NCBI GenBank assembly: GCA_029977845.1
Contig: JAPOKC010000003.1
Location: 1 to 64,000 of the forward strand
Direction of reading: 5' to 3'
Source: Mycobacteriaceae bacterium
GTDB taxonomy: Bacteria > Actinomycetota > Actinomycetes > Mycobacteriales > Mycobacteriaceae
DNA: 64,000 nt
This document shows, piece after piece, positions 35,796 to 46,849 of the stretch. A program made the translations under genes and the position numbers. The stretch's first letter is position 1. Each line of letters begins with the position of its first letter. The notes beneath the pieces were generated by a model. That model was given only the letters and a program-made list of their open reading frames with translations. It made no database searches and was not told where the DNA came from.

Positions 35796-37012
35796 CGGGC
35801 GGCCTGACCGTACAGGGCTTCCAGGCGGGAGACCACCGCACTGACCGTGAACCCACCGACCCGCTGCCGACCCGCGGCACCGAAAGCCCGCGCGATCTCA
35901 GGCTGGTTCAGCAGTTCGGTCAGTGCGACGGCCAGCGCCCCGGGGTCTCCGGGCGGCACCAGCAGTCCGGTCCGGCCGTCGACAACCATGTCCACGATCC
36001 CCCCCGAGGCGGACCCGATCACCGGCCGCCCCGCCGCCATCGCCTCGAGAACCACGGTCGGGCACGGATCGGCCCACACCGAGGGCACCACGACCGCGCG
36101 GGCCGAGTTGAACAGCGCGACCAGTTCGGCGTGCGGCAGTTGGCCCACCCAGCGCGCACCCGCCGGAAAGGTCCACGACTCGTCGCAGCGTCCGGCCAGC
36201 AGCAGCGGCGGCGGGGAATCGATTCGGGAGTAGGCGTCCAGCAGCACACCGACACCCTTGTCCGACGTCAGGTCGCCGGCGAACAGCAGTGGGGCCTCCG
36301 GTGCGGTCGGAGCGATCTCGTCCACCAGAAGCTCATCGGGGATGAAGTTGGGTATCACCCGGGCGTGCAGTCGCGCGCTGTGCAGCCACCGGCCGGCCGG
36401 AACGTCAACGGCTTCGGCCACCGCGCCGCTGACCGCCGCAACCGCGGTGATCCGGCGGGCACGTCTGCGTGCCGACCACGCGTTGGCGGCCAGCGTCACC
36501 GGTCCGGTTGCAGCGCCGTAGTGCGCCGAGGCGCACGGCAGACAGCGGGTGGGCGATGGCCCCGGACACCGGTGGCGTCCGAATTCCATCAGTCGTTTGG
36601 TGGCACAGATATGGCTGTAGTCGTGCAAGGTCAAGACCAGCGGAACGCCGGCCCTTGCCGTCGGCCCGAGCGCGCTGTTGACGATCCAGTTGTGCGCATG
36701 CACCACATCAAACGCTCCGGTGGCCAGCTCGTGACGGATTGCCCGACTGACAACCGGATCAGGTAGCGGCAGCGCGTGCGGCCGCGCCGGATCGCTGTAG
36801 AGAACCGGCAACCGGGATGCGGCCGTTCGCACCCGCACCACCCGGACGCCGTCGTCGACATCCTCGCCGGCCGGCGAGTCCACGGCGTTGGCGAAACCGA
36901 GCAGCGTCACCTGATGGCCCCGAGCGGCCAATGCCCGGGACAGGTTCCAGACGTGACGTTCCTCCCCACCGGACACCGGCGGAAGGAACTGGGCCAGCTG
37001 CAGAATCCTCAC
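35792..37012 (-). CDS. GT4-family glycosyltransferase
   Basis: 406 residues, GT-B fold. The N-terminal domain begins VRILQLAQFLPPVSGGEE and contains VVHAHNWIVNS. The C-terminal domain has LLFAGDLTSDKGV and the donor-binding run VVPSVWADPCPTVVLEAMA with ASGGIVDMV. A Cys cluster (CPG, CLPCA) may bind a metal. The donor and acceptor are unknown. GTG 37012 overlaps the upstream TGA (GTGA). Confidence 0.88.
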   Translation of the reverse strand: MRILQLAQFLPPVSGGEERHVWNLSRALAARGHQVTLLGFANAVDSPAGEDVDDGVRVVRVRTAASRLPVLYSDPARPHALPLPDPVVSRAIRHELATGAFDVVHAHNWIVNSALGPTARAGVPLVLTLHDYSHICATKRLMEFGRHRCPGPSPTRCLPCASAHYGAATGPVTLAANAWSARRRARRITAVAAVSGAVAEAVDVPAGRWLHSARLHARVIPNFIPDELLVDEIAPTAPEAPLLFAGDLTSDKGVGVLLDAYSRIDSPPPLLLAGRCDESWTFPAGARWVGQLPHAELVALFNSARAVVVPSVWADPCPTVVLEAMAAGRPVIGSASGGIVDMVVDGRTGLLVPPGDPGALAVALTELLNQPEIARAFGAAGRQRVGGFTVSAVVSRLEALYGQAAR

Positions 37013-38115
37013 CGGGCCACTTCCCGGTAGAGGTTGCGCAGTTCTTCGGCGCAGTCGTCCCACGTCGGAATCCTCGGCGCCGCGGCACGGGGTGCGGCGG
37101 CCAGGTCGAGGACGGCGGCGGCCACCTGTGCCGGCGACGCGTCGAGGGCGATCGTGGTGGCCAGTCCATCCCGGCCGAGTTCGGACAGGCCGGAGGTGTC
37201 GGCCACCAGTGCCCTGGTGCCGGTTCCGACCGCCTCCATCACCGAAACCGGATGAGCCTCGTATTCACTGAGCAGGCACACCACGTCCGCATCCGAGACC
37301 ACCCGTCCGAGACCGGCCCGCTCCTCCGGTCCGAAACTGCGGATGGAAACCTGTTCGCCCACACCGAGATCGCGGGCCATCTGCCGCAGCGACGGCTCGA
37401 AGGGGCCGGTGCCGATCACTTCCAGCCTGGCTCCGGGCGCTGCGCGCAGGATCTCCGGCATCGCGCGCAGGACACGGTGGTGGCCCTTGTACTCCTCGAG
37501 CCGGCCGACTGACACCACCAGCGGATCACCCGGTGTCGCCGGCAGCGAGTCGTCGACCGGTAGCGGTTCGGATCCGTTGCGGATCAACCGGATGGCGGAT
37601 TCGTCGACACCCAGAGCGCGGGAGAAATACGTCCGTTCGTACTCGCACACCGCCACCAGGGCGGCGGCCGAACGCATCAGCGGGCCCAGGATCTTCCACT
37701 GCAGCGGACGCAGCGCCTCCCGCAGACCGGACGAATGACCACCGGTGTGAAAGGTCAGCACCGACGGCACTCCGCTACGCCGGGTCGCGGCCAGGGCCGC
37801 CGGCGCGACCAGGGTGTGCACCCCCTGCACATGAACGACGTCGTAGTCCGCGTGAGATTCGCGCAGATGGCGGGCCAGTCCCGGGCAGAAGTAGTAGTCC
37901 CGCGAACGCGGGTGGGCCGGCCAGCGCCGGACCCGATAACCCTCGATGCCCTCATCGGCCGACAGCCGGCCAGAGGTGTCGGTGGTCAACACCGTGACAG
38001 CCACACCCGATGCGGCCAACCGCCGGGACACCTCGTGCACATGGGTTTCGATACCCCCCAGATAAGGAAGCGCCCGCGCCGCCACCATGGCGACCCGCAA
38101 GGACATCGTGTTCAT
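37009..38115 (-). CDS. GT4-family glycosyltransferase
   Basis: 368 residues, GT-B fold. ARALPYLGGIETHVHEVSRRL opens the acceptor domain; VVSVGRLEEYKGHHRVLRA and LLSEYEAHPVSVMEAVGTG (with the EX7E-type donor site) form the second domain. It resembles mannosyl/glucosyl transferases such as PimA and MshA-type enzymes only at family level. ATG 38115 overlaps the upstream TGA (ATGA). Confidence 0.88.
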   Translation of the reverse strand: MNTMSLRVAMVAARALPYLGGIETHVHEVSRRLAASGVAVTVLTTDTSGRLSADEGIEGYRVRRWPAHPRSRDYYFCPGLARHLRESHADYDVVHVQGVHTLVAPAALAATRRSGVPSVLTFHTGGHSSGLREALRPLQWKILGPLMRSAAALVAVCEYERTYFSRALGVDESAIRLIRNGSEPLPVDDSLPATPGDPLVVSVGRLEEYKGHHRVLRAMPEILRAAPGARLEVIGTGPFEPSLRQMARDLGVGEQVSIRSFGPEERAGLGRVVSDADVVCLLSEYEAHPVSVMEAVGTGTRALVADTSGLSELGRDGLATTIALDASPAQVAAAVLDLAAAPRAAAPRIPTWDDCAEELRNLYREVAR

Positions 38116-39038
38116 CGTCGCCACCGGGCCGTTGCAGATGCACGCAGATAGCCGAATGTCGTGTAGGCGAGGCCGATGACGATCGCCGCGGCCCGGCCCA
38201 GGCCGGCGAGGTCACCGCGCAGTGCCGCGCCGACGTTGCGCAGCACACCCTTCGGCAGGGTCACCGCGGAGTAACTCCACTCGGAGGAAAGACCGTCCTG
38301 CGTACCGACACTCCGGGTGATCTGAGCCTTGGACAGTCCTTCGGAATAGCAGCGGGAGCGGAAGTAGGAGAAGCTCTGTCGCGCAACGGGAACCCGATGC
38401 GTGACGGCGGCGTCGGCGGCCTGGATGAAGACCCCACCGGGATGTGACTGGGCCACCCGGATGCAGAACTCGGTCTCTTCGCACCCGATCGGGAGTTGCA
38501 CGGTCGCCGACCGGCCGATACCGGTCACGAACCCGCCGTCGGCGAACAGGTCGCGCCTGAAGGAGGCGTTCGCGCCGATCAGGTTTCGCACCACACCGGT
38601 GCCCTGCCCGGTGTAACTGCACCCGACCACCCAGTCGAATTCCGGTGGCCACCAGGCCGGCCGGGCGGTGGACCATTGCGGGTCTATCCGGCCGCCGACT
38701 CCGAGCACATTGGCATCGCTGTACTGCCCGGCCAGTCCGGCCAGCCAGCCCGGCGTGGCAGCGGCGTCGTCGTCGAGGAAGACCACCACATCCGCGCTCA
38801 CCAGTTCGACGCCGGTGTTGCGCGCACCCGACAGGCCCTGCTCCTTGGTGTTGGCGACCACCCGAACACCGGGTAGGTGTTCGGCGAGGCGAGCCAGTAA
38901 CGACGGATTGTGGTCGACGACGACGAGCAGTTCCTCCGGTGGCGGCTGCTGAGCCTGCACGGAAGAAACCGCGCGCAGGATGTCGTCCCAGCGGTCCTCG
39001 GTGTAAGCACATATCACCACCGCCAACGTCAGCCTCAT
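38112..39038 (-). CDS. GT2-family glycosyltransferase
   Basis: 308 residues, GT-A fold. VVICAYTEDRW at the N-terminus, SGARNTGVELVSADVVVFLDDDAA with the DDD metal motif, and GCEETEFCIRVAQS as the catalytic-base region (ExxD/E-like). A C-terminal amphipathic part (AAIVIGLAYTTFGYL) probably sits on the membrane. It adds a sugar to the lipid-linked intermediate (inference). The ATG overlaps the upstream stop. Confidence 0.88.
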   Translation of the reverse strand: MRLTLAVVICAYTEDRWDDILRAVSSVQAQQPPPEELLVVVDHNPSLLARLAEHLPGVRVVANTKEQGLSGARNTGVELVSADVVVFLDDDAAATPGWLAGLAGQYSDANVLGVGGRIDPQWSTARPAWWPPEFDWVVGCSYTGQGTGVVRNLIGANASFRRDLFADGGFVTGIGRSATVQLPIGCEETEFCIRVAQSHPGGVFIQAADAAVTHRVPVARQSFSYFRSRCYSEGLSKAQITRSVGTQDGLSSEWSYSAVTLPKGVLRNVGAALRGDLAGLGRAAAIVIGLAYTTFGYLRASATARWRR

Positions 39039-41362
39039 CGCAACGGCCCGTTCGGCGAGACATGAACCGCTGCAGGGTCATCGAGTATCTGCCGTACCTC
39101 AACGACGTCCACGGTTGCCGCATCGGCGATCGCCGCCGCGGTGACGACCGCCAGCGGGACGATGACCAGTACCGCGGTGCGCAGACGATGGCCGGAGACC
39201 GCACCCGCGGCACGGCGCAGCAGGCGCAGCGACGCCGGCGGGTCGGCGAGCATGACCACCAGCACTGCGATTCCGATGGTGATCGGCGTCAGCCAGACGT
39301 GGGTGATCACCATGTTGATCGACACCAGGCAGACCGCGGCCAGCGCCGTCGCACCGGTCAGAGCAGGACCCGCCGATCGCCACAACGCGGATGCCTCAGC
39401 CCGGATCAAGGGACCGACGCGGCTGCGCAGCAGAAGGGCGATCAGCAATCCGCACAACGTTCCGACGGCAAGTTCTGTGGCGACTCGCACCTGTGGGGTG
39501 GTCCCGAACCAGCCGCTGCGAAGTTCCGCGAAGCCGAGACCCTTCAGGTCGTAGATCGAGACCGGACCGTGGCGGTAGACGACGCTGATACCCGGCACGC
39601 TGTCGAACTTGCTCAACTGCTGCGCGGTGAACTGCTTACCCTCCCCGGTCTCACCCTGGAAGAAGTACGAGCCGTAGTGCGGCTTCTCGGCGGCGAGCCG
39701 GCGATCGACGTAGAGATAGCGTAGGCGCATGGCCACCGCCTTGTCGGTCTCCGGCAGACCCCAGCTGTCGGCCACGTAGAGCGCGGCGACGTCGATTCCG
39801 TTGGGGCCCTTCATCACCGGCCACAGACCTGCCTGAGCGGCCAGTAGCACCGAACTGACCCGATCTGCCGCGATACGGCTGCCGGCGGCCAGGTTCTCCC
39901 CGGACCACTTCACCGCCGCCAGGGTCTCGGCGTCCATCGAACGGGTGTCCGCGGCGGCCATGTACGGACCGGGAAGCCTCGCCCAGTTCGGTCCACCGCC
40001 CAGGATGTATCCGCCGAGGAACGCCGCCGAGGCCAGCGCGACGGCCGCCAGTCGGACCGTCATCGACCGGCGATCCCGCCGGAATCCCGGCTGATGCGGC
40101 TCACGCCAGAGGAACCAGGCCGCGAAACTGGCGACGTACAACGCGAACGGGAGGAACAGGAAGCTGTTGGACCGGTCGTAGATCTCACCGCCCTTGGGAA
40201 CTACGCGCGCGGCGAGCAGAAGCGGGACCGAGGCCGACATCGCCGCCAGCATCAGGGTGGGTCCGGAACGCAGGTGATGTTCCTTGTAGGCGAGCACCAG
40301 CACCGTCAGCACGATCACCGACAGCGCGACGGCGTAATACAGCAGCAGATACTGATCCAGCGTCCGCGCCACCGTCCCGGCGGAGTCCTTGAACAACGCT
40401 CGCCGCGCGCCGCCGAGCAACTGGGACCGCAGATCGTCGGCGATCGGGGTGAAGTAGTTCGACAGCAACTGCCGTTGCAGCAGAGCCCAGGACAGCGTGG
40501 AGGCCATCGCCGCGCAGGCGCCGTAGGCCACCCAAACCCTGCGGCGGCCCCGCTCGGCCAACGTCCACATCAGCAACAGGCCGGCGGTCAGGAAGCTGGT
40601 GATGTGATGGGTCACCGAGACCGCGACCAGACATACCGTCGATCCGATCACAAGGGGTATCGGATGGTCCGAATTGCGGGCCCGCGCCAGGAAGCTGACC
40701 GCCGCCAGGGCCAGCGGCATCGCCATCGTCTGATACGCGAACTGCGAGTTGAAGAACACGTACTGCGAGGACAGCGCGTAGACCGCGACGGCCAGACCGC
40801 TGGCCCGCAGGCTTCCGGTCATCTGCTCCACGGCATCGGCCAGGACCGTGACGAGCACCACCCGGGAGGCGATGATGACGATGAACGTGGCGGCCATCGT
40901 CGGGATACCCAGCTGGTGCACCAGCGTGGCGGTCGCCTCCAGACCGGGATACCGGGGGCTGACCTCGAGCAGCGGGTTGGCCTCGAAGAGCCGGTGCGAG
41001 GACAGGATGTCGCCGAGGGTGCGCATGTGCAGCTGTTCGTCGAAGCCGGTGAACAGCAGCGGATTGGTGGCTCGCCACATCAGCGTCGGCGTCACCCCCA
41101 GACACACCACCGCGGTGTTGCGGGTGAACCGGTCCAGATCCGGCACGATCAGGGCCCACAGCGCCCGGCCGTATGCCGCGGCAAGGCTGATATCGGAGAC
41201 CACCTCGGCGACGGGACGAATGCCGTGGCGGGCCAGGGCGACGGCGAGGACCTGGCCGGCCAGGGCGGCGATCTGCCAGATCAGGATGCCGCGCACCTGC
41301 CGGTGCCGGGACGGGAGACTGTGCTGTCCCCGCCGCGTCATTGCGACATTATCGACCGTCAC
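39035..41362 (-). CDS. Large polytopic membrane protein, GT-C-like
   Basis: 775 residues with about 14 transmembrane segments and an outside-facing soluble part (about 490-630). The first long loop has TGFDEQLHMRTLGDIL followed by SPRYPGLEATATLVH, like the acidic catalytic loop of GT-C glycosyltransferases that use polyprenyl-phosphate sugars. A polymerase role is equally possible. It is the first gene of the seven-gene operon. GTG 41362 was chosen because GAGGAG lies 9 bases upstream; ATG 41341 also fits. Confidence 0.65.
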   Translation of the reverse strand: MTVDNVAMTRRGQHSLPSRHRQVRGILIWQIAALAGQVLAVALARHGIRPVAEVVSDISLAAAYGRALWALIVPDLDRFTRNTAVVCLGVTPTLMWRATNPLLFTGFDEQLHMRTLGDILSSHRLFEANPLLEVSPRYPGLEATATLVHQLGIPTMAATFIVIIASRVVLVTVLADAVEQMTGSLRASGLAVAVYALSSQYVFFNSQFAYQTMAMPLALAAVSFLARARNSDHPIPLVIGSTVCLVAVSVTHHITSFLTAGLLLMWTLAERGRRRVWVAYGACAAMASTLSWALLQRQLLSNYFTPIADDLRSQLLGGARRALFKDSAGTVARTLDQYLLLYYAVALSVIVLTVLVLAYKEHHLRSGPTLMLAAMSASVPLLLAARVVPKGGEIYDRSNSFLFLPFALYVASFAAWFLWREPHQPGFRRDRRSMTVRLAAVALASAAFLGGYILGGGPNWARLPGPYMAAADTRSMDAETLAAVKWSGENLAAGSRIAADRVSSVLLAAQAGLWPVMKGPNGIDVAALYVADSWGLPETDKAVAMRLRYLYVDRRLAAEKPHYGSYFFQGETGEGKQFTAQQLSKFDSVPGISVVYRHGPVSIYDLKGLGFAELRSGWFGTTPQVRVATELAVGTLCGLLIALLLRSRVGPLIRAEASALWRSAGPALTGATALAAVCLVSINMVITHVWLTPITIGIAVLVVMLADPPASLRLLRRAAGAVSGHRLRTAVLVIVPLAVVTAAAIADAATVDVVEVRQILDDPAAVHVSPNGPLR

Positions 41363-41398
41363 CGGACGCGGCTCCTCGAACAAATCGTTAATCGGACT

Positions 41399-41464
41399 AA
41401 CTGCCAGTTGGAGGATATTTGCCTGATCACCGCAATGTGAACTACGCAGGCAGGGTCTAGACCC
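41399..41464. promoter_or_regulatory. Palindromes in the divergent polysaccharide promoter region
   Basis: AACTGCCAGTT (41399-41409, 5-bp arms) and GGGTCTAGACCC (41453-41464, perfect 12 bp) lie in the 202-base gap between the minus-strand operon and the plus-strand glycosyltransferase. They are candidates for operator sites serving both sides. No clear -35/-10 pair was assigned. Confidence 0.35.
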
Positions 41465-41525
41465 CGATTAGCCCCATCGGTTCATAGCAGAAATCACTGT
41501 TCGCAGGCATTATGGAAGCCATGTG

Positions 41526-41552
41526 ACCCTGCCGTCAGGGTTCCGTCGGCAG
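41526..41552 (+). promoter_or_regulatory. Two overlapping hairpins before the plus-strand glycosyltransferase
   Basis: ACCCTG-CCGT-CAGGGT (41526-41541) forms a 6-bp stem. CTGCCG (41529-41534) can instead pair with CGGCAG (41547-41552). The two folds exclude each other and lie 1 base before the ribosome site GTGAGG. Confidence 0.35.
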
Positions 41553-41564
41553 TGAGGATCCAGG

Positions 41565-42470
41565 ATGAACCCAGTTGTTGCCGAGGACGAAGGCAACACT
41601 GTTGCTCATCGACATACCTGGACCCCCCGGGTGAGCGTCGTCGTTCCGGCGAAGGACGAGGCGGCCAACATCCGGGAGATCCTGCCCTACCTGGAGCGGT
41701 TCTACGAGGTCATCGTCGTCCTCACCGAGGACGACGACGAGTCGGCCGAGGCGGCCCGCGAAGCCCTTCCCTCGGTCAAGATCGTCCGCCAGACCCGCAG
41801 GGGCAAGGGCAACGCGATGATCTGCGGATTCGAGCAGGTGACCGGGGACATCGTCGTCACCTTCGACATCGACGGTTCGGCGGACCCGCACGAGATCCCG
41901 TTGTTCGTCACCGCCCTGATGAACGGCGCCGACCTGGCCAAGGGCAGCCGGTTCGCCCCCGGCGGCGGCACCGAGGACATCACCCGGTTCCGCGCTCTGG
42001 GAAATCGCGGTCTGAACCTGCTGGCCCGACTGGTCACCGGACAGCGGTTCACCGACCTGTGCTACGGATTCAACGCGTTCTGGGCGGCCCAGTTGCCGCT
42101 GCTGGATCTGCCCGAGGCCAATCTGGACTCGACGGAGATGGTGCCCGGTGACGGCTTCGAGATCGAAGCGATGATCATCGGCCGCTTCGCGCTGTCCGGG
42201 GCCGTCATCACCGAGGTGCCCAGCTACGAGCACAACCGGTACCACGGTCTGACCAACCTCAATGCGATCAGCGACGGTTTCCGGGTGCTCTGGACGATCC
42301 TGCAGGATCGGTTCCGCGCCCGGCATTTTCAGTCCATCGCCCGTCGCGAAGCCGCGCCCGAACTACCCGCCGCCGAACCGGATGAGGCACTGGCGCCCCG
42401 GTGGATGCGCACCAGCGAGGAAGCCGGCGACGTCGTGCCGATCCGGATGAAGACGGCCGTCGACCTCTGA
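41565..42470 (+). CDS. GT2-family glycosyltransferase (polyprenyl-phosphate sugar synthase-like)
   Basis: 301 residues. SVVVPAKDEAANIREIL, the donor motif TFDIDGSADPHEI and RGKGNAMICGFE are typical of DPM1/undecaprenyl-phosphate glucosyl- or mannosyltransferases. CYGFNAFWA and GDGFEIEAMI follow. It lacks membrane helices. It could supply the polyprenyl-phosphate sugar used by the GT-C-like protein encoded across the divergent promoter. GAGG lies 7 bases before ATG 41565. Confidence 0.88.
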   Translation: MNPVVAEDEGNTVAHRHTWTPRVSVVVPAKDEAANIREILPYLERFYEVIVVLTEDDDESAEAAREALPSVKIVRQTRRGKGNAMICGFEQVTGDIVVTFDIDGSADPHEIPLFVTALMNGADLAKGSRFAPGGGTEDITRFRALGNRGLNLLARLVTGQRFTDLCYGFNAFWAAQLPLLDLPEANLDSTEMVPGDGFEIEAMIIGRFALSGAVITEVPSYEHNRYHGLTNLNAISDGFRVLWTILQDRFRARHFQSIARREAAPELPAAEPDEALAPRWMRTSEEAGDVVPIRMKTAVDL

Positions 42471-42473
42471 GCG

Positions 42474-42492
42474 CCGCGGTTAGAATCCGCGG
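42474..42492 (+). promoter_or_regulatory. -10 box TAGAAT flanked by CCGCGG repeats
   Basis: CCGCGG at 42474-42479 and 42487-42492 can pair as a 6-bp stem around TTAGAAT. TAGAAT (42481-42486) ends 9 bases before ATG 42496. This may be a promoter, a terminator of the preceding gene, or both. Confidence 0.35.
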
Positions 42493-42495
42493 AAC

Positions 42496-43446
42496 ATGCC
42501 TCGTACAGCTGTCTACCTCATCTCCTGGTTCGCCTTCGTGGTGGCCGCGGTCGCCTTCGTGTCCAGATTCACTCCGGTGGTGAACCACGCGGTCCTACTG
42601 GTGTCGGCGCTGTCCCCCTACCTCATGCTCGGTGCGGTGGTGTCCGCGGTGCTGTTGCTGATCACCGGACCTTGGTGGGCGGCCGCGCCGGCCATCGTGC
42701 TGAGCGTGGCGGCGGCGTACGGCCAACTGCCACTCTTTTCCGCCTCCGGCAGTCCCAACGGAGCTGCACTCAGGGTACTCACCGCGAATCTGCACGAAAG
42801 CTCAGTGGACGCAAAGGAATTGGCCACGATCGCGCGGGATCGGACCGATGTGCTGGTGGTGCAGGAACTCACGGCCGAATTCGCCGCAGAATTCGGCCGG
42901 CAGGGGCTCGAATCGGATTTCCCCCATCACGCGTTGGCTCCGGCGGCCGGCGCCAACGGTGTCGGGATCTGGAGCCGGCATCCGATCGTGCAATCCAGTC
43001 GCGTCTCCGGCTACGAACTGGGCGCACTGACCGCCACCGTGGAGGTGCCCGGCGTAGCCTCCGACGCCGTCATCCTCGGCCTGCACCTGGTGGGTCCGTG
43101 GCCGCAACCCGTCGATGACTGGCGTCAGGAGATCGCGAACCTCCCCGATACGCTGCGCGAGACCGCCGATATCGCCGGACCCGGAGCCGTGATCGTCGCC
43201 GGGGATTTCAACGCCACCATGGACATGGCGCCGTTCCGCCGGCTCTTCAGCGAGGGTTTCGAGGATGCGCGCGAACACGCCGGTGCCGGTCTGGCCGCCA
43301 CCTACCCGGCCGACAGCGCGATACCGCCACTGGTGGGTATCGACCACATTCTCGTTCGCAACGGATCGGCGACGGACACTGACACGGTGTCGATACCCGG
43401 TTCGGATCACCTGGGCCTGAGTGCCACCGTCCGTATTCCGTCCTGA
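42496..43446 (+). CDS. Membrane-anchored endonuclease/exonuclease/phosphatase family protein
   Basis: 316 residues. Three N-terminal transmembrane segments (about 5-24, 31-55, 59-78) are followed by an outside EEP domain: VLTANLHESS, VVQELTAEF, NGVGIWSRHPI, GLHLVGPWP, VAGDFNAT, GIDHILVR and PGSDHLGLSA. All metal and catalytic residues (Asn, Glu, His, Asp-Asn, Asp-His) are present. Substrate unknown; phosphodiesters of nucleic acid, lipid or sugar are possible. No Shine-Dalgarno precedes the ATG. Confidence 0.85.
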   Translation: MPRTAVYLISWFAFVVAAVAFVSRFTPVVNHAVLLVSALSPYLMLGAVVSAVLLLITGPWWAAAPAIVLSVAAAYGQLPLFSASGSPNGAALRVLTANLHESSVDAKELATIARDRTDVLVVQELTAEFAAEFGRQGLESDFPHHALAPAAGANGVGIWSRHPIVQSSRVSGYELGALTATVEVPGVASDAVILGLHLVGPWPQPVDDWRQEIANLPDTLRETADIAGPGAVIVAGDFNATMDMAPFRRLFSEGFEDAREHAGAGLAATYPADSAIPPLVGIDHILVRNGSATDTDTVSIPGSDHLGLSATVRIPS

Positions 43447-43484
43447 ACCCGGGTGACTACCGGCGGTCCCCGTGATTTGTCACC

Positions 43485-44027
43485 ATGGGCTCGCACCGCA
43501 ACTCTCCGGCGGAGCTTCCGATAAGCCCTACCCTGGAGAATGCCCTGTTCGCCAACGCATCCCCGTCGATATACCCGGTCGTCGACTACGAGCCCCCGAC
43601 ATTCGGCGGGCCGCCCACACTCCCGCCGGTCACCAAGGTGCGACCCCGACGCCGCGCTCCGCGGCCACCCGCCGGACGGTCACCGGCCGAACAGGAACAC
43701 TCCCGTGCCGCGGCGGTATTCGCCGATGCGGCTCTGCGCCGGGTGCTCGAGGTGCTCGACCGGCGCCGTCCACTGGCCCAGCTTCGCCCACTGCTGGCAC
43801 CCGGACTCGCCGACTCGCTGCTGTCGGCTGCCCGGCGCTGCGATCCGGCCGGCGGCGTTCCGCGACGACTGCGCCGGGTGCTGGCCCAACCGGTGAGCGA
43901 GGGCGCCGCTGAAGTGGCCGCGAGCTATACCCGCGGGCCGCGTGTGCACGCGATAGCCTGCCGGATCGAACAGGTCGGCACCCCAAGCGGCCGGCGCTGG
44001 CAGGTGACGGCCCTGCACATGGGTTGA
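43485..44027 (+). CDS. DUF6459-type Rv protein beside secA
   Basis: 180 residues. A disordered Pro/Arg-rich N-terminal half precedes a helical region (AAAVFADAALRRVLEVLDRRRPLAQLRPLL, seen in two parts). The conserved C-terminus RVHAIACRIEQ then RRWQVTALHMG is the family signature that is found next to secA in many actinobacteria. Function unknown. It is convergent with secA1, 7 bases apart. Confidence 0.75.
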   Translation: MGSHRNSPAELPISPTLENALFANASPSIYPVVDYEPPTFGGPPTLPPVTKVRPRRRAPRPPAGRSPAEQEHSRAAAVFADAALRRVLEVLDRRRPLAQLRPLLAPGLADSLLSAARRCDPAGGVPRRLRRVLAQPVSEGAAEVAASYTRGPRVHAIACRIEQVGTPSGRRWQVTALHMG

Positions 44028-44034
44028 AACGAAA

Positions 44035-46770
<2,736 letters not shown>

Positions 46771-46810
46771 AGTTTTCGTCCCTTGGATCGTCAGGCCTGA
46801 ATCGGCCTCC

Positions 46811-46816
46811 ATCCTA
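46811..46816 (-). promoter_or_regulatory. -10 box TAGGAT of secA1
   Basis: Minus-strand TAGGAT would start transcription near 46804, giving a leader of about 34 bases that contains AAGGGA. A 13-bp palindrome CTGACCCGGTCAG (46831-46843) lies upstream, after the hpf stop. Confidence 0.4.
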
Positions 46817-46849
46817 GGTGACGCGGGGATCTGACCCGGTCAGGCGGGG

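Noticed and set aside
35300..36800. Additional plus-strand genes inside the polysaccharide operon
   Set aside because: All such frames are antisense to the flippase and glycosyltransferase genes, rich in Arg/Pro/Gly and without motifs.
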